Below are positions 17,217-25,809 of a stretch of DNA of 33,574 bases, one piece after another. The notes below the pieces were generated by a model. The model was not told the origin of the DNA. It was given only the letters and a program-made list of their open reading frames with translations, and ran no database searches. The translations under genes and the position numbers were made by a program. Where the stretch lies: the NCBI GenBank assembly GCA_024686085.1, contig JAIBDT010000031.1:1-33574 (forward strand), written 5' to 3'. The stretch is from Loktanella sp. (GTDB lineage: Bacteria; Pseudomonadota; Alphaproteobacteria; Rhodobacterales; Rhodobacteraceae). The first letter of the stretch is position 1. Each line of letters starts with the position of its first letter.

Positions 17217-17837
17217 ATGTATCCAACCGCCACAATCCCCGAACGCTTTGCCGATGGGGTCATGCATATTATCGGCGTCGCAGGCGCAATTTACGGCACG
17301 GTATACCTGCTGAACATCGGCACGCTTACGCCCCAACTGGGGATCTACGGCGCGTCCTTGATCGTGGCTTTCTTGGCCTCAGCCGTCTACAACATGATCC
17401 CCTACGACGGCCCCCGCCCCATGCTGCGCCGCTTTGATCACGCGATGATCTATGCGTTGATCGCAGGCACATACACGCCGCTGGTTTTCATGCTGGACAC
17501 CAAAACAGGCTACGCAATCCTCACCATCGTCTGGACCCTCGCCATCATTGGCGTGATCCGCAAACTGTTCTTCTGGCAGCACCCCGGAAAATTCGGCACC
17601 GTGCTTTACCTTGTCATGGGCTGGCTTAGCCCGATCTTGATCTACCAACTGACAGGCCGCGCGCCACAAAACATGATCTGGCTGATCGCAGCAGGCGGGC
17701 TGATCTACACGCTAGGCGTGCCCGTTTATCTCGCCAAGAAAATGCCCTTTTCCACCGCCATCTGGCACGGGTTGGTCGTTGTGGCATCTGCGTGTTTTCT
17801 GGCGGCTATCGCTATCGGCGCTCAAAATATCCAATGA
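17217..17837 (+). CDS. Haemolysin III / PAQR family membrane protein
   Basis: A 206-aa protein with about seven hydrophobic segments. Family motifs include DGVMHIIGVAGA near the N-terminus, MIPYDGPRPMLRRFDHAMIY with the metal-binding-type Asp/His, LIAGTYTPL, and FSTAIWHGLVV near the C-terminus. Relatives include adiponectin receptors, which act as ceramidase-like membrane hydrolases. Haemolysis is not a safe prediction for this protein. A clear AAGGAG ribosome-binding site lies eight bases before ATG 17217. Confidence 0.9.
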   Translation: MYPTATIPERFADGVMHIIGVAGAIYGTVYLLNIGTLTPQLGIYGASLIVAFLASAVYNMIPYDGPRPMLRRFDHAMIYALIAGTYTPLVFMLDTKTGYAILTIVWTLAIIGVIRKLFFWQHPGKFGTVLYLVMGWLSPILIYQLTGRAPQNMIWLIAAGGLIYTLGVPVYLAKKMPFSTAIWHGLVVVASACFLAAIAIGAQNIQ

Positions 17838-17980
17838 AACCACCCCAAAGGTAAGGAATCTCGGACCTGACAACCCCGCCCCCGCTGCCCTAACGTAATA
17901 TCATTAAAACCAACGGAGCCTGCAGGTCGCATTTTCGGCCAAACCGCAGCCCGCACATTTTTTAAATATGGGGAATTATC

Positions 17981-18268
17981 ATGTCTATTGTCATGACACA
18001 GGTTTCGCCCGCACTGATCGACGCCATTGGGGTGGCTGGGTTCGGGTTATATGTTTTGAACTACACACTGCTCACATTCGGCAGGGTCTGCTCGCGGTGC
18101 ATCACCTACTTCGCGATCAACTGGGTCGCGGCAAGTTGCGTCTTGGTCGGGCTGACCGCATCGTTTAATCTGGCGTCTGCCCTGATCCAAGTTTTCTGGA
18201 TTTGCATCTCGACGGTCGCAAACCTGATCCGGTTACGCGGCAGGGTCCAGCCAAGATTACCCGCGTAA
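17981..18268 (+). CDS. Small membrane protein, CBU_0592-like
   Basis: A 95-aa protein with three hydrophobic segments: IDAIGVAGFGLYVLNYTLL, then TYFAINWVAASCVLVGL, then ALIQVFWICISTVANLI. The pattern (IGxxGxxLYVLxY, N-W..A...L, FNL.S..IQ..W..IS) matches the CBU_0592 family of unknown function. GGGGAA seven bases upstream supports ATG 17981. It is followed at once by a strong terminator. Confidence 0.75.
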   Translation: MSIVMTQVSPALIDAIGVAGFGLYVLNYTLLTFGRVCSRCITYFAINWVAASCVLVGLTASFNLASALIQVFWICISTVANLIRLRGRVQPRLPA

Positions 18269-18296
18269 AAAGGGGTGGTCAGACCACCCCTTTCAG
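18269..18296. terminator. Terminator between the CBU_0592-like gene and ribH
   Basis: AAAGGGGTGG (18269-18278) pairs with CCACCCCTTT (18284-18293) around a five-base loop. Runs of A and T flank the stem. It separates two convergent genes and can act on both. Confidence 0.8.
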
Positions 18297-18298
18297 CC

Positions 18299-18733
18299 TT
18301 AGGCCGCCAGCGCAGCCCGCGCCTTACCGATCATCAAAGCAGCAGTCGCCGCCTCGCGACCCTTCTCGATGAAGTGCGCCTCATAGATCGCATTATGGTG
18401 CGCGGTTTCCTGATAATGATGCGGGGTCAGCGACACCGAAAACACAGGCACGCCGCTGTCCATGCTGGCGCGCATCAAACCGTCGACCACGGCCTGTGCT
18501 ACAAAATCGTGCCGGTAAATCCCGCCGTCCACCACAAACGCCGCGGCAGCCACCGCTGCGTAGCGACCAGAGCTGGCCAAATCGCGGGCCAGCAGCGGCA
18601 TTTCGAACGCGCCAGGCACGTCGAACACATCCACTTGGGACGCAGGTATCAATTCGCAAAATCCTTCCAAAGCCTTATCCACAATATGTGAATGCCAATT
18701 GGCCTTGATGAAAGCGTATCTGGTGAGTGTCAT
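18299..18733 (-). CDS. ribH: 6,7-dimethyl-8-ribityllumazine synthase, RibH2 type
   Basis: A 144-aa cytosolic enzyme of riboflavin synthesis that condenses 5-amino-6-ribitylamino-uracil with dihydroxybutanone phosphate. It shows FIKANWHSHIVD, the family GAFEMP (ribityl binding), FVVDGGIYRHDFVA with the catalytic histidine, and VSLTPHHYQ. The divergent central segment and single-gene setting fit RibH2 of Rhizobiales and Rhodobacterales rather than the ribH of a full rib operon. AAGGAG precedes ATG 18733 by eight bases. An FMN riboswitch lies in its leader, so expression should fall when FMN is plentiful. Confidence 0.93.
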   Translation of the reverse strand: MTLTRYAFIKANWHSHIVDKALEGFCELIPASQVDVFDVPGAFEMPLLARDLASSGRYAAVAAAAFVVDGGIYRHDFVAQAVVDGLMRASMDSGVPVFSVSLTPHHYQETAHHNAIYEAHFIEKGREAATAALMIGKARAALAA

Positions 18734-18811
18734 TTGGTTTCTCCTTCATTGCGACACGTCACTCGAAGGCGCGATCACACGTGCGAACACTCCCTTGACG
18801 GGACGGTCGCA

Positions 18812-18938
18812 CGCGTTCTCTCTCATCCGGACTATGACCGTCGGTTCAGGAATTACACCTGATCTGCTGACCTTGGACTTGGCCCAAGCGCTCGCGGACT
18901 ATAACCGCCGGTGGGGAGTTTCACCCCGCCCTGAGAAC
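18812..18938 (-). promoter_or_regulatory. FMN riboswitch (RFN element) upstream of ribH
   Basis: The minus strand carries the conserved RFN core in order: TTCTCAGGGCGGGGTGAAA, CCCACCGGCGGTTATAGTCC, GCGAGC, then after a variable arm GTGTAATTCC, GAACCGACGGTCATAGTCC and GGATGAGAGAGAA. Each element matches the FMN-aptamer consensus closely. About 80 bases separate it from ATG 18733. No clear terminator with a U-run is visible there, so control may act at translation. FMN binding is established for the family; it is inferred here. Confidence 0.95.
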
Positions 18939-19007
18939 ACCACTTTGATGCATGATTGATGCCGCCCGCACAAGCGCTTTTGCGGCGTTGTAGCGCAACG
19001 TCGCGAC

Positions 19008-19706
19008 CTACATCTGGCTAGCGACACGCTGCACGGTGGCCAGACGATCGGCGTTGGCGGGATGCGAGCCAAGGAACTTGTTGCCCGGATCAGGGATGCG
19101 GAAAAAGAACTCTGCGCCCCTCAGCGGATCATAGCCGGCACGTTTGGCGATCACAGTGCCTAAGGCATCGGCCTCTAGCTCGAAACTCTTGGAATAGGTG
19201 CGCGCGCCGATCTCCGCGCCCAGTTCTGCGCCCATGCGAATTGATTCTTCACGGCCACCCGACAAGACAGACGCCAACCCGCCCAACAATTGCGCGCCCG
19301 CCATCGCACTTTGATTCTGGCGCACGATATGGCCAAGGATATGATGGGCGACCTCGTGGGACATGATAAACGCCAACTCGTCGCGGTTACGAGCCTCGGC
19401 GATCAAGGGCACGGTAAAAGCAACAACAGGCCTGCCCGTATCATCGCGGGTTTGAAATGCATTGGGCGGCGCACCGGGGGCTTCATCAACCACGATCAGA
19501 AAGTCGCAATTCAGTGTAGGCGCGCGTTCGCGACACAGCGCTTCTGCAACAGGCTCGACCGTTTCGACAACCGAGATCAGGTTCACAACGGCGGTGCGCG
19601 GCGGCACAGGGCCAGCCGCATCTACGGGCTGATCTACGGGCGCTGCCACGGGCACCTGCACGCAAGCCGCCAAGCCTGCCAAAAGAACAAAGGGAAGTAT
19701 GCGCAT
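19008..19706 (-). CDS. M48-family metalloprotease, lipoprotein
   Basis: A 232-aa zinc protease of the M48 (Ste24/HtpX/BepA) family. The N-terminus MRILPFVLLAGLAAC is a lipoprotein signal with lipobox LAAC (Cys15), which places it in the periplasm on a membrane. The catalytic HEVAH is at 117-121 within SHEVAHHILGH, and the third ligand lies in FELEADALG. The end matches single-domain periplasmic M48 proteases (SHPANADR). A longer frame to 19808 is rejected because it would bury the signal peptide. A role in outer-membrane or periplasmic quality control is inferred from relatives. Confidence 0.9.
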   Translation of the reverse strand: MRILPFVLLAGLAACVQVPVAAPVDQPVDAAGPVPPRTAVVNLISVVETVEPVAEALCRERAPTLNCDFLIVVDEAPGAPPNAFQTRDDTGRPVVAFTVPLIAEARNRDELAFIMSHEVAHHILGHIVRQNQSAMAGAQLLGGLASVLSGGREESIRMGAELGAEIGARTYSKSFELEADALGTVIAKRAGYDPLRGAEFFFRIPDPGNKFLGSHPANADRLATVQRVASQM

Positions 19707-19836
19707 GTGACCAATCGTGTTGCTGTGTCCTATGTCTAAATAAGGGCTGCACAGCATTACCGCTAGTCCCAAGGTACACGAATTATTGCACGTTTGCGCG
19801 ATTGGCATGGCGCGGATGCTAGGCTAGGCTGGTCCC

Positions 19837-20076
19837 ATGTTTACAATCGAACACGACTTTGACGCCACCGTCATCACCCTTGTGGATGAAGACAAAACAC
19901 CGCTTTTAGAAGATGTGGTGATCAACACCTTTGAGGATCAGGTGACCGTTTCCCAATGGGACCCGCGCACCGATCAAATGCAGACCGTTACCCTGTCCCT
20001 CAGCCAAATGCGCGACCTAGAGGCGGCATTAGATTTGCCCGAAGGGGTATATAGGTTACGGCCAGCAGCGACTTGA
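19837..20076 (+). CDS. Conserved-looking small acidic protein
   Basis: A 79-aa protein of unknown function, not recognised. It is acidic and soluble, mainly beta-strand in character at the start (MFTIEHDFDATVITLVDE) with a predicted helix near the end (SLSQMRDLEAALDLPEGVY). It has no signal peptide or cysteine. It is transcribed divergently from the M48 protease across 130 bases and stands alone. Even codon use supports a real gene. Confidence 0.65.
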   Translation: MFTIEHDFDATVITLVDEDKTPLLEDVVINTFEDQVTVSQWDPRTDQMQTVTLSLSQMRDLEAALDLPEGVYRLRPAAT

Positions 20077-20307
20077 TTTGGCCTCATAAAAGTACCCGTT
20101 AAGGTCTGCTCTGCGGGACAAAGCCGCCATTGCCATTTGTGACTGCAATGTCGGCTTATCAAATTCATCTCACCACGGACCACAAGTCGATCCGGTGCAA
20201 GAGTGCATCCATAGGATATACGCTTCTGACGGGCTCTTATCGCCCCAACGACAGCCGATGGTAAGGCTTCGAAACCGATTCAAACTTGCTGAACGAAAAC
20301 AATGCTT
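20077..20307. other. 231-bp intergenic stretch
   Basis: No gene is seen. It contains GTCTGCTCTGCGGGACAAAG (20102-20121) and AATGTCGGCTTATCAAA, phrases that resemble short scattered intergenic sequences of Roseobacter genomes (from memory, unverified). A weak hairpin, GGGC-TCTTATC-GCCC, lies near 20230-20244 and may end the sugar operon on the minus strand. Confidence 0.3.
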
Positions 20308-21384
20308 TCAAACCCTGCCCGATAATTGTCGAACCTTTTCAACTTCAGACATATCATAGGGTTGCCCGTTTTCATCGAGTAAATCGTGGAACCAGATCGT
20401 GCGGTCGGCTTCGCCACCATGAGCGGCGACCAGATCGGCGGGCCAAGGCAGGTGCGTTTGTGTGCGCCCTTTGACAAGGCCCCATTGGAAGCACCCGACA
20501 TTGCGGGCGTGAAAGAGATCTAATTGCCCGTCAATGCGGCTTCCAATGGGTCGTGCCATCCATTCGGTGCAAAGCATGGGTCGGTTCAGTTTTTCGAGGT
20601 GGTCGATAAACTGCGCGACATGTGCGCAGTCCCAATAGGCGTGAAAGGTGATAATGTCCGAGAGCGCAAGCGCGTCTTGGTCAATAGCGGTGCGGTATGG
20701 TGCATCCGTTGATCCGGGTAGAGGTGTGACCCACGCCCCAACGGTGACGGGCTGAACAGGCCCTTCGCTGCGGCACCAAGCAAAGCTATCCTGCATGAGC
20801 TTGTGACTACGGGCCGAGAAATCGGGTTCATACTGGCGCGATCCTGTGGCCTCAAAAACCATCCGATTCCCAGGTTCATTGTAAAGGTCCCAAAAGAGGA
20901 CGCGTTCGTCGCGCGCAAAGGCGCGGGTGATGTCGCGCACATATGTCTCGTAGCCGTCCCATTCGTTCCCATCCAACAGGCTTGCCCTGCCCGGGCTTGC
21001 GACTGCGCGGCTATTGTGGACGTCGGGCGTTGGATCAGGTTGCGGACCATATTCCGGCTCAAAACCACCAAAACCACAATCGTCGAAAAAGCATGGCACT
21101 GTTTTGAGGCCGAGGTCGGAGGCGGTTTGCAAAAACCACTCCAGCCGCGCGATCAGGCCGTCGGGGTCATGTCTCCAGATCAGATAATGGAGGTTCACCC
21201 GCAGCGCATTGAAGCCAAGATCACAGGCCCAGCCAAGCTCGCGCGCGATCGTATCGCGATCAAAAGTATCGACATGCCACATTTCAAGGAAGTTGACGGA
21301 GGATGAGGGTAAGTAGTTAAACCCACAGACCCAGCCTTGCGTTGCCCACCATGCGTTTGCTTTATCTGCGCTCCAGCGATCCAA
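20308..21384 (-). CDS. Cytosolic glycoside hydrolase, GH5-like
   Basis: A 358-aa TIM-barrel glycosidase of the GH-A clan. Probable acid/base Glu170 lies in DLYNEPGN and the nucleophile Glu274 in MLCTEWMARP; GFNALRVNLHYLIW (58-71) is the second strand with the family Arg. No signal peptide is present, so it would act on oligosaccharides after uptake. It is the last gene of the operon formed by two permeases and a binding protein, 60 bases after the binding-protein stop. The substrate is a beta-linked oligosaccharide by inference; the exact sugar cannot be read. Confidence 0.78.
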   Translation of the reverse strand: MDRWSADKANAWWATQGWVCGFNYLPSSSVNFLEMWHVDTFDRDTIARELGWACDLGFNALRVNLHYLIWRHDPDGLIARLEWFLQTASDLGLKTVPCFFDDCGFGGFEPEYGPQPDPTPDVHNSRAVASPGRASLLDGNEWDGYETYVRDITRAFARDERVLFWDLYNEPGNRMVFEATGSRQYEPDFSARSHKLMQDSFAWCRSEGPVQPVTVGAWVTPLPGSTDAPYRTAIDQDALALSDIITFHAYWDCAHVAQFIDHLEKLNRPMLCTEWMARPIGSRIDGQLDLFHARNVGCFQWGLVKGRTQTHLPWPADLVAAHGGEADRTIWFHDLLDENGQPYDMSEVEKVRQLSGRV

Positions 21385-21444
21385 AACGTGCTCCTCTTCA
21401 GGTCAAATGGTTCTGGCGAGACGCCTCGCCAGAACCGTTCTCAT

Positions 21445-22725
21445 TTAGCGGTCCAAAAGGTCTTGGACTTCGATGTTCGCATCAGCAAGTGCTGCGTTTA
21501 CATCTTTGTCCGTCAACCAAATCGCTTGTAGTTCGCGGTTCAACACATCTTGGATCGCGCCGTAGCGTGCCGAAGGCGGCGTGTCGCGTGCGATGGCAGC
21601 CGTGCCCGCATATTCGGAACGGTGCGGCAAGTTCGTATACTCTTCGCTATTCAAAACCGAGTTACGAACCGACATGTGACCCGTGCGCGCCCAATCGATG
21701 TTGTGATCGTTGATGAAGGCCAGAACCTTCAACGCGGCCGCATATTTCGCGGGATCGTTTGCCTTGAGAGATGCAGGGATCGCCCACATGTGGCTGTCTG
21801 CCCAAGTTGCGCCATCCGCAAAGAGTGTTGGGAAGTCAGCGACATAGTAACTCTTCAAGCCAACTTCTGGCTTTGTGGCCTCATCGGTATAGAAATCGAC
21901 AACCCATGTGCCATTGACCAGAATCCCTGCTTCGCCGTTCAAGAAGGCTTGCTGGCTGTCAGCGTAGTTCAGTTGTGGGTCCGCAAGGCCAGCCCCAAAC
22001 AGTTGCGTGATCGCTTGCACCGCATTCTTGGCCGCATCACTGTCAATTGTCGCATTATCGCCGTCAAAGATATTGGCGTTCTGCTGCCACATCAGCGCCA
22101 GAACAACGCGCACACCAATCGGGAATTGTGCGAAGTCAGCCGCCAGATAGTTTTGCCCCGTTGCGTCCTTGAACTGTTGCGCTTGCGCGAGCAATTCTTC
22201 GGGAGATGTCGGCAGGATCGGCTTGCCCTCAGCGACAAGGCCTGCCTTCTCCATCAGGTCCATGTTGACGTGCCAAAGATTGGCGTGGAAATCCATCGGC
22301 ACGGCGTAAATGCCACCATCTGAACTCACGGCGGAAAGAGCGGCAGGCGCCCAATCGGCGGTATCAATACCAGCCGCGGCAAGGTCATCCGAGAGATCAG
22401 CAAGCGCGCCCAGACCTGCGAACTCGGCCAAGGAACTGCGGTGCAGAACATGAATGTCGGGTGCTGTGCCGCCTGCATAAGAGGCTTTGATCTGGTCGTA
22501 ATAGTTGCCCCAGTCGGTGGGCAGAGTGGTGACCGTAACGCCGTCAATTTCGGCAGAAGCCGCGTTGATGATGGACTGGATAATGCAAGCCTCACCGACA
22601 CTTGCTTTCGTGTCTGTGCCCGCATCCTCGCAGGCGCCAAAGAAGCGGCCGAGCGTGACGTCTTGTGCAGATGCCCCCGTTGCAATGGTGGCGGCGACTG
22701 CGGCGCCGATGATAAGGTGTTTCAT
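21445..22725 (-). CDS. ABC sugar transporter substrate-binding protein
   Basis: A 426-aa periplasmic solute-binding protein, family 1 (MalE/UgpB type). The signal peptide is MKHLIIGAAVAATIATGASA, with cleavage expected after ASA. The binding-protein pattern follows: YYDQIKASYAGGTAPDIHVL, YAVPMDFHANLWHVN, and FLNGEAGILVNGTW in the second lobe. ATG 22725 has a strong GGGAGG ribosome-binding site. The frame stays open 342 bases further upstream, but only because it crosses the permease gene in another frame. It delivers the sugar to the two permeases encoded just upstream. Confidence 0.92.
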   Translation of the reverse strand: MKHLIIGAAVAATIATGASAQDVTLGRFFGACEDAGTDTKASVGEACIIQSIINAASAEIDGVTVTTLPTDWGNYYDQIKASYAGGTAPDIHVLHRSSLAEFAGLGALADLSDDLAAAGIDTADWAPAALSAVSSDGGIYAVPMDFHANLWHVNMDLMEKAGLVAEGKPILPTSPEELLAQAQQFKDATGQNYLAADFAQFPIGVRVVLALMWQQNANIFDGDNATIDSDAAKNAVQAITQLFGAGLADPQLNYADSQQAFLNGEAGILVNGTWVVDFYTDEATKPEVGLKSYYVADFPTLFADGATWADSHMWAIPASLKANDPAKYAAALKVLAFINDHNIDWARTGHMSVRNSVLNSEEYTNLPHRSEYAGTAAIARDTPPSARYGAIQDVLNRELQAIWLTDKDVNAALADANIEVQDLLDR

Positions 22726-22763
22726 TTCTTCCTCCCGTTTAGATGGGGCGCATATGCCCCGGT

Positions 22764-23597
22764 TTACCCCTTGCTTCCGCCCACGGTCATGGCTTTCACC
22801 ACATACCGCTGGAAGATCAGGAACATAACGACGACCGGAAGCGAGGCGATAACACCCGAGGCCATAACGCGGCCCAAACCTTCCGATTGCGCGAAATTCG
22901 ATTGAATGCTGGCAAGACCCAGCGTGATGGTGAAAAACTCGGGGCGCTGCGCGGACACAAGCGGCCACAGATAGTCGTTCCATGCGTAAAGAAAGGTCAG
23001 GATGGCCAATGTCATCATCGCGGGGCGCGCCAAAGGCAACATCACATGCCAGAAAATTTGCAGCCATGTGACGCCGTCCAAGCGGGCCGCTTCTTCGATA
23101 TCGTTGGGGATGGCCTTGAAGAACTGCATCATCAAGAAAACACCAATCGGCACAGCCATGCGCGGCAAAACCATTGCATGATAGGAATTATGCCAGCCCA
23201 AATCCGCGAACATTGTGTAGAGCGGAATGAAGACCGCCTGCTCTGGCACCATCAATCCAACCAGGCAGATGAGCGTAATCGCCCGCTTGAATGGAAACTC
23301 AAGGCGCGCAAGCGCGTAGCCTGCGGTTGTTGATACCGCCAAGACGCCAAGGGTCATCGCGGTTGCAACAATCAAAGAGTTCATAAACCACATCGGGGTT
23401 TGCCCGAACGAAAACAGCGCCGCGTAATTGTCGAAGGTAAACGGATAAGGGATCAGTCCGAAGAAAGTCGTGGATGTTGTGCGCGCCAAAACCTCGTTGG
23501 GCTGGAACGACAGCGAGACCATCCAGATTGTCGGCACTAACCATACAAACGCGGGGGTCGAGAGGCCGAGAACCAGCCAATAATAAGAGCGGTTCAT
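22764..23597 (-). CDS. ABC sugar transporter permease, MalG type
   Basis: A 277-aa inner-membrane permease with about six transmembrane segments. The EAA loop that docks to the ATPase is clear: EEAARLDGVTWLQIFWHVMLPLARP (about 168-192). The C-terminus (QRYVVKAMTVGGSKG) is typical of MalG-type carbohydrate permeases. Its ATG (23597) overlaps the upstream permease stop by one base (TGATG), so the two are translationally coupled and almost certainly form a heterodimer. Confidence 0.93.
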   Translation of the reverse strand: MNRSYYWLVLGLSTPAFVWLVPTIWMVSLSFQPNEVLARTTSTTFFGLIPYPFTFDNYAALFSFGQTPMWFMNSLIVATAMTLGVLAVSTTAGYALARLEFPFKRAITLICLVGLMVPEQAVFIPLYTMFADLGWHNSYHAMVLPRMAVPIGVFLMMQFFKAIPNDIEEAARLDGVTWLQIFWHVMLPLARPAMMTLAILTFLYAWNDYLWPLVSAQRPEFFTITLGLASIQSNFAQSEGLGRVMASGVIASLPVVVMFLIFQRYVVKAMTVGGSKG

Positions 23598-24694
23598 CAG
23601 CGATCCTCCTCACGCCCAAGGACGAATTGCAGCACCGAAAACGCACCCATGATCACGAAGAGGAACACTGCCATCGCGGAGGCGCGCCCCAGATCACTAT
23701 CGCGGAAAGCCGTCTGATAGATGTAGCGCACCAAGACTTGTGTGGTGTCATTGGGTCCGCCTTGGGTCATCAGATGGGCTTGCCCAAATACCTGAAACTG
23801 CAAGATCACCTGCAACACAATGACCAGCGTCACAGTGCGCTTCAGATTAGGCAGCGTGATATACCAAAAGGCGCGGAGACCCGTCGCGTTATCAAGAGAT
23901 GCGGCCTCATAAAGGTCTTTGGAAATATCCTGAAGTCCGGCCAAGAACAGGATCATCGCGATCCCGAGGCTCCACCAAATCGTCGTGATGACAATCGCCG
24001 CCATCGCAAAGCGTTCATCTGTCAGCCAGACGATTGGAGTGCCACCAAAAGCCTCTGTTACATTCGCGACAAGCCCTTGGCGCGGCGAAAACATGATTTG
24101 CCAAATCAGCGTGACCACAGTCACAGACAGGATTTGACTGAGGAAAAACAACGTCCGAAACACGGTCATCGCTTTAGTTTCGCGGTTGAGGGCCGCCGCA
24201 AGAAGCAATGCCGAAACCGTCACGCCTGGCACAGTAAGCCCAACAAACATCATCGTATTGCCGACCGTGGGCCAGAACCTGCGGTCATACCACCGTCCCC
24301 CCTCGCCAGGATGGAACCCAGGGAGGAAAACAAGCAAAACCGCCGCAATCGCAAGTGCAATCGCAGTGACTTTGCTAACCCGTCCCGTCCGGCGAAGGAA
24401 GATTGAAAGGGCAAGCCCAATGAGGCCCGAGATCTGCACCAGCGGGTTCACAAAGGCACCCCACGTGATGTTCTCGCCCCACATGACACGTTCGTAATTA
24501 TGCAGGCCCACGAACTCTTTGGCGTCAGGATTGAAGGCGACGGCCATCAGGTTCCAGTCATGCAGACTGATCCAGATGCCGCGAAAGAACGGGTAAATCA
24601 GAAACAGCGCATAGGTGGCCAGAAACGGCAGCAACAGCACAAACGCAGCCTGCGTTTGGTTCATCCTCCATTTTTGCGGCGCGCTGCCTGACAT
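23597..24694 (-). CDS. ABC sugar transporter permease, MalF type, with insertion
   Basis: A 365-aa inner-membrane permease, first gene of the operon. After an N-terminal transmembrane segment (AAFVLLLPFLATYALFLIYPF) and FVGLHNYERVMW, where MalF-type proteins normally proceed to WPTVGNT, there is an insertion of about 60 residues (81-139) with two extra hydrophobic stretches. The EAA loop (YEAASLDNATGLRAFWYITL) lies near 261-278. ATG 24694 has a GGGAGGGG ribosome-binding site; a frame extending to 24793 would run through the operator and is rejected. The insertion may give two more membrane spans. Confidence 0.9.
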   Translation of the reverse strand: MSGSAPQKWRMNQTQAAFVLLLPFLATYALFLIYPFFRGIWISLHDWNLMAVAFNPDAKEFVGLHNYERVMWGENITWGAFVNPLVQISGLIGLALSIFLRRTGRVSKVTAIALAIAAVLLVFLPGFHPGEGGRWYDRRFWPTVGNTMMFVGLTVPGVTVSALLLAAALNRETKAMTVFRTLFFLSQILSVTVVTLIWQIMFSPRQGLVANVTEAFGGTPIVWLTDERFAMAAIVITTIWWSLGIAMILFLAGLQDISKDLYEAASLDNATGLRAFWYITLPNLKRTVTLVIVLQVILQFQVFGQAHLMTQGGPNDTTQVLVRYIYQTAFRDSDLGRASAMAVFLFVIMGAFSVLQFVLGREEDR

Positions 24695-24726
24695 GTTTCC
24701 CCTCCCGAAGCGAACGAATCCTCTTG

Positions 24727-24756
24727 TGCTAATATTATTAGCAATATTTATTAGCA
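24727..24756. promoter_or_regulatory. Paired LacI-type operator
   Basis: TGCTAATATTATTAGCA (24727-24743) is a perfect palindrome around a central T. Its half site TATTAGCA (24736-24743) recurs at 24749-24756, forming a second, imperfect palindrome with AGCAATA (24740-24746). Both lie in the 83-base gap between the lacI-type gene and the permease operon. This is the expected place for autoregulation and operon repression by the encoded regulator. Confidence 0.7.
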
Positions 24757-24777
24757 GCACGCAACAGAAAGTTTTCA

Positions 24778-25809
24778 ATGTCAAATTCATCACTCGATCA
24801 ACAAGGCCGTGTCACGATGAAAGATGTGGCATTGCTCGCGGGGGTGTCGCAATCCACGGTGTCTTTTGTGCTCAATGGCCAAGAAGACATGCGCATCAGC
24901 AGTGAGACGCGCAAACGAGTGATGGATGCGGTCGCGGCACTCGGCTACCGCGCGCGGGCCGCTGGACGGCCCGTAAAAAACCGCAACCGTGTGATCGGCT
25001 TGATGTTTGACGAGGTCGCCACCAGCCCTTTTGCCGCGATTTCAATTGAGGGCGTGCAGGAAGAGGCATGGAAACAAAACGTGCTTGTCGAGGTCGTCAT
25101 GACGGGGAGCGACAAGGCCTATGAGAACGCGATCCTGCGCAAATGGTCGGCAGACCGCGTCGAAGGCGTCATCTACGGCTCGATCCTGACACGAAAAGTG
25201 AAAGCGCCAGACGCCTTAATCAAACACAAAACGGTGCTTCTCAACTGCTACGAAGACAAGGAACACTACCCTTCCGTTGTGCCCGCAGAGCGGAGAGGCG
25301 GGGAGACTGCCGCGCGCATGTTGATCGAGGCGGGTCACCGCAAAATTGCGTTCATCACAGGCGAAAACTGGATGGAGGCCTCTGACCAGCGCCTTGAAGG
25401 CTATGAGCGGGCCTTGCGTGCTGCGGGCATTCCGATTGACCCCAATTTGATCGTTGAAGGCAACTTCTTACCCAGCGGCGGGCGCACCGCGACCTTGCGG
25501 CTTTTGGATGGTGCGACCCGCCCCGATGCAATCTTTTGCGCCAACGATTTGATGGCCGTGGGCTGCTATGAGGCGCTCAAGGAACGCGGTGAACGTGTGG
25601 GTGAAACCATTGCGGTTATGGGCTACGACGACCAAGAAATCGCACAACATTTGTCGCCCGCCCTGAGCACGGTTTTGCTTCCCCACCGCGAAATGGGGAA
25701 CTGGTGCGCGCAATACTTGATCGACGGGGTATCTTCTGATGACACGAACCTGCGGATGGAATGCCCCGTGGTCAAAAGGGCCTCTCATGTGCGCGATATG
25801 GGCCGATAA
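24778..25809 (+). CDS. LacI-family transcriptional regulator
   Basis: A 343-aa regulator. The LacI helix-turn-helix is at about 12-35 (VTMKDVALLAGVSQSTVSFVLNG), the hinge helix region follows (RKRVMDAVAALGYRARAAGR), then a periplasmic-binding-protein-like sensor domain with IFCANDLMAVGCYEAL and VMGYDDQEIAQHLSP. It is transcribed away from the sugar operon and shares its control region. It most likely represses the operon until the sugar or a product binds. ATG 24778 is used; an internal ATG would cut the domain. Confidence 0.93.
   Translation: MSNSSLDQQGRVTMKDVALLAGVSQSTVSFVLNGQEDMRISSETRKRVMDAVAALGYRARAAGRPVKNRNRVIGLMFDEVATSPFAAISIEGVQEEAWKQNVLVEVVMTGSDKAYENAILRKWSADRVEGVIYGSILTRKVKAPDALIKHKTVLLNCYEDKEHYPSVVPAERRGGETAARMLIEAGHRKIAFITGENWMEASDQRLEGYERALRAAGIPIDPNLIVEGNFLPSGGRTATLRLLDGATRPDAIFCANDLMAVGCYEALKERGERVGETIAVMGYDDQEIAQHLSPALSTVLLPHREMGNWCAQYLIDGVSSDDTNLRMECPVVKRASHVRDMGR

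Noticed and set aside
21550-22323. Long plus-strand frame opposite the binding-protein gene
   Set aside because: Antisense shadow of a clearly coding gene; no family motif.
22726-23067. N-terminal extension of the solute-binding protein
   Set aside because: The added residues are an out-of-frame reading of the permease gene; the signal peptide and ribosome-binding site fix the start at 22725.
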